A DNA stretch of 5,572 bases from Ignavibacteriaceae bacterium. GTDB taxonomy: Bacteria; Bacteroidota; Ignavibacteria; Ignavibacteriales; Ignavibacteriaceae. Below the pieces are notes generated by a model. It did not search any database and was not told the DNA's origin. It was given only the letters and a program-made list of their open reading frames with translations. The position numbers and the translations under genes were made by a program. Positions 5,408-5,572 of the stretch are shown here, piece after piece. The stretch lies in contig JAIOIM010000352.1 in assembly GCA_019912505.1 (NCBI GenBank), positions 1-5,572 of the forward strand, given 5' to 3'. Position 1 is the first letter of the stretch; every line of letters begins with the position of its first letter.

Positions 5408-5572
5408 CTACTTGAGTAATATCATCTTCATAACTTTATTAAAACCTCCGGCTTGAATTTTATAAAAATATACTCCGCTGGGGAATGGACCAGCATTCCA
5501 TTTAACTTCGTATGCACCCGTTGCTTTTTGTTCATTAACCAAAACAGCTATCTCGTTACCAAGTACATCATA
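5408..5572 (-). CDS. C-terminal end of a secreted protein with type IX sorting domain (partial)
   Basis: An open minus-strand frame enters at the right edge and ends at TAG (5408-5410), giving the last 54 residues of a longer protein whose start lies outside the window. The translation begins YDVLGNEIAVLVNEQ, continues with TGAYEVKWNA and SGVYFYKIQAGG, and ends KMILLK. This is the classic Por secretion / type IX secretion system type A sorting tail: a beta-sandwich C-terminal domain with YDxLG, an SGxYFY-like strand, and a basic, hydrophobic end. Such tails direct proteins through the outer membrane via the type IX translocon, after which they are usually cleaved and the protein is anchored or released. 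The passenger domain is unknown. It is transcribed in the same direction as the MqnA-like gene, 79 nt upstream of it. I see no terminator between them, but a possible promoter lies in the gap. No truncation other than the window edge is apparent. Confidence 0.92.
   Translation of the reverse strand, partial: YDVLGNEIAVLVNEQKATGAYEVKWNAGPFPSGVYFYKIQAGGFNKVMKMILLK

Overview
The window most likely comes from a bacterium of the Bacteroidota/Chlorobiota/Ignavibacteriota (FCB) group. The main evidence is a partial minus-strand reading frame at the right edge that encodes a type IX secretion C-terminal sorting tail, a hallmark of that group. Moderately AT-rich coding DNA and a weak ribosome binding site on the minus-strand gene agree with this. 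An Ignavibacteria-like source is my best guess, but it is an inference and not proven by the sequence.

Left part (39-4355, plus strand): four tightly packed genes that look like one operon. They are an adenosine deaminase family enzyme (TTG start), a small basic lysine-rich protein of unknown function, a complete urocanase (hutU), and a D-3-phosphoglycerate dehydrogenase-type enzyme with a C-terminal ACT domain (serA-like). Junctions are a 10-nt gap, a 1-nt overlap (TAATG) and a 24-nt gap. The three recognised enzymes belong to nucleoside salvage or degradation, histidine degradation and serine synthesis. Two of them (urocanase, and serine synthesis through glycine) feed one-carbon/folate metabolism. 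The operon may begin upstream of the window, because no promoter is visible before the first gene.

Middle (4356-4575): a 220-nt intergenic region between convergent genes, packed with inverted repeats. I can draw five hairpins. One is followed by six T and is a good rho-independent terminator for the operon. The last two hairpins carry the same 9-nt apex (TCATTTATG) on unrelated stems. The cluster resembles a REP/BIME-like dispersed repeat or a structured RNA more than a plain terminator, and it is the least explained part of the window.

Right part (minus strand): a 250-residue protein that looks like a divergent member of the MqnA/MqnD (menaquinone, futalosine pathway) fold, preceded by a possible Bacteroidota-type promoter. 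Upstream of it on the same strand is the 3' end of a gene for a protein exported by the type IX secretion system, cut by the window edge.

I see no CRISPR array, tRNA, rRNA, transposase gene or phage gene. Most of the window is ordinary metabolism. The hairpin cluster and the MqnA-like protein deserve a second look.
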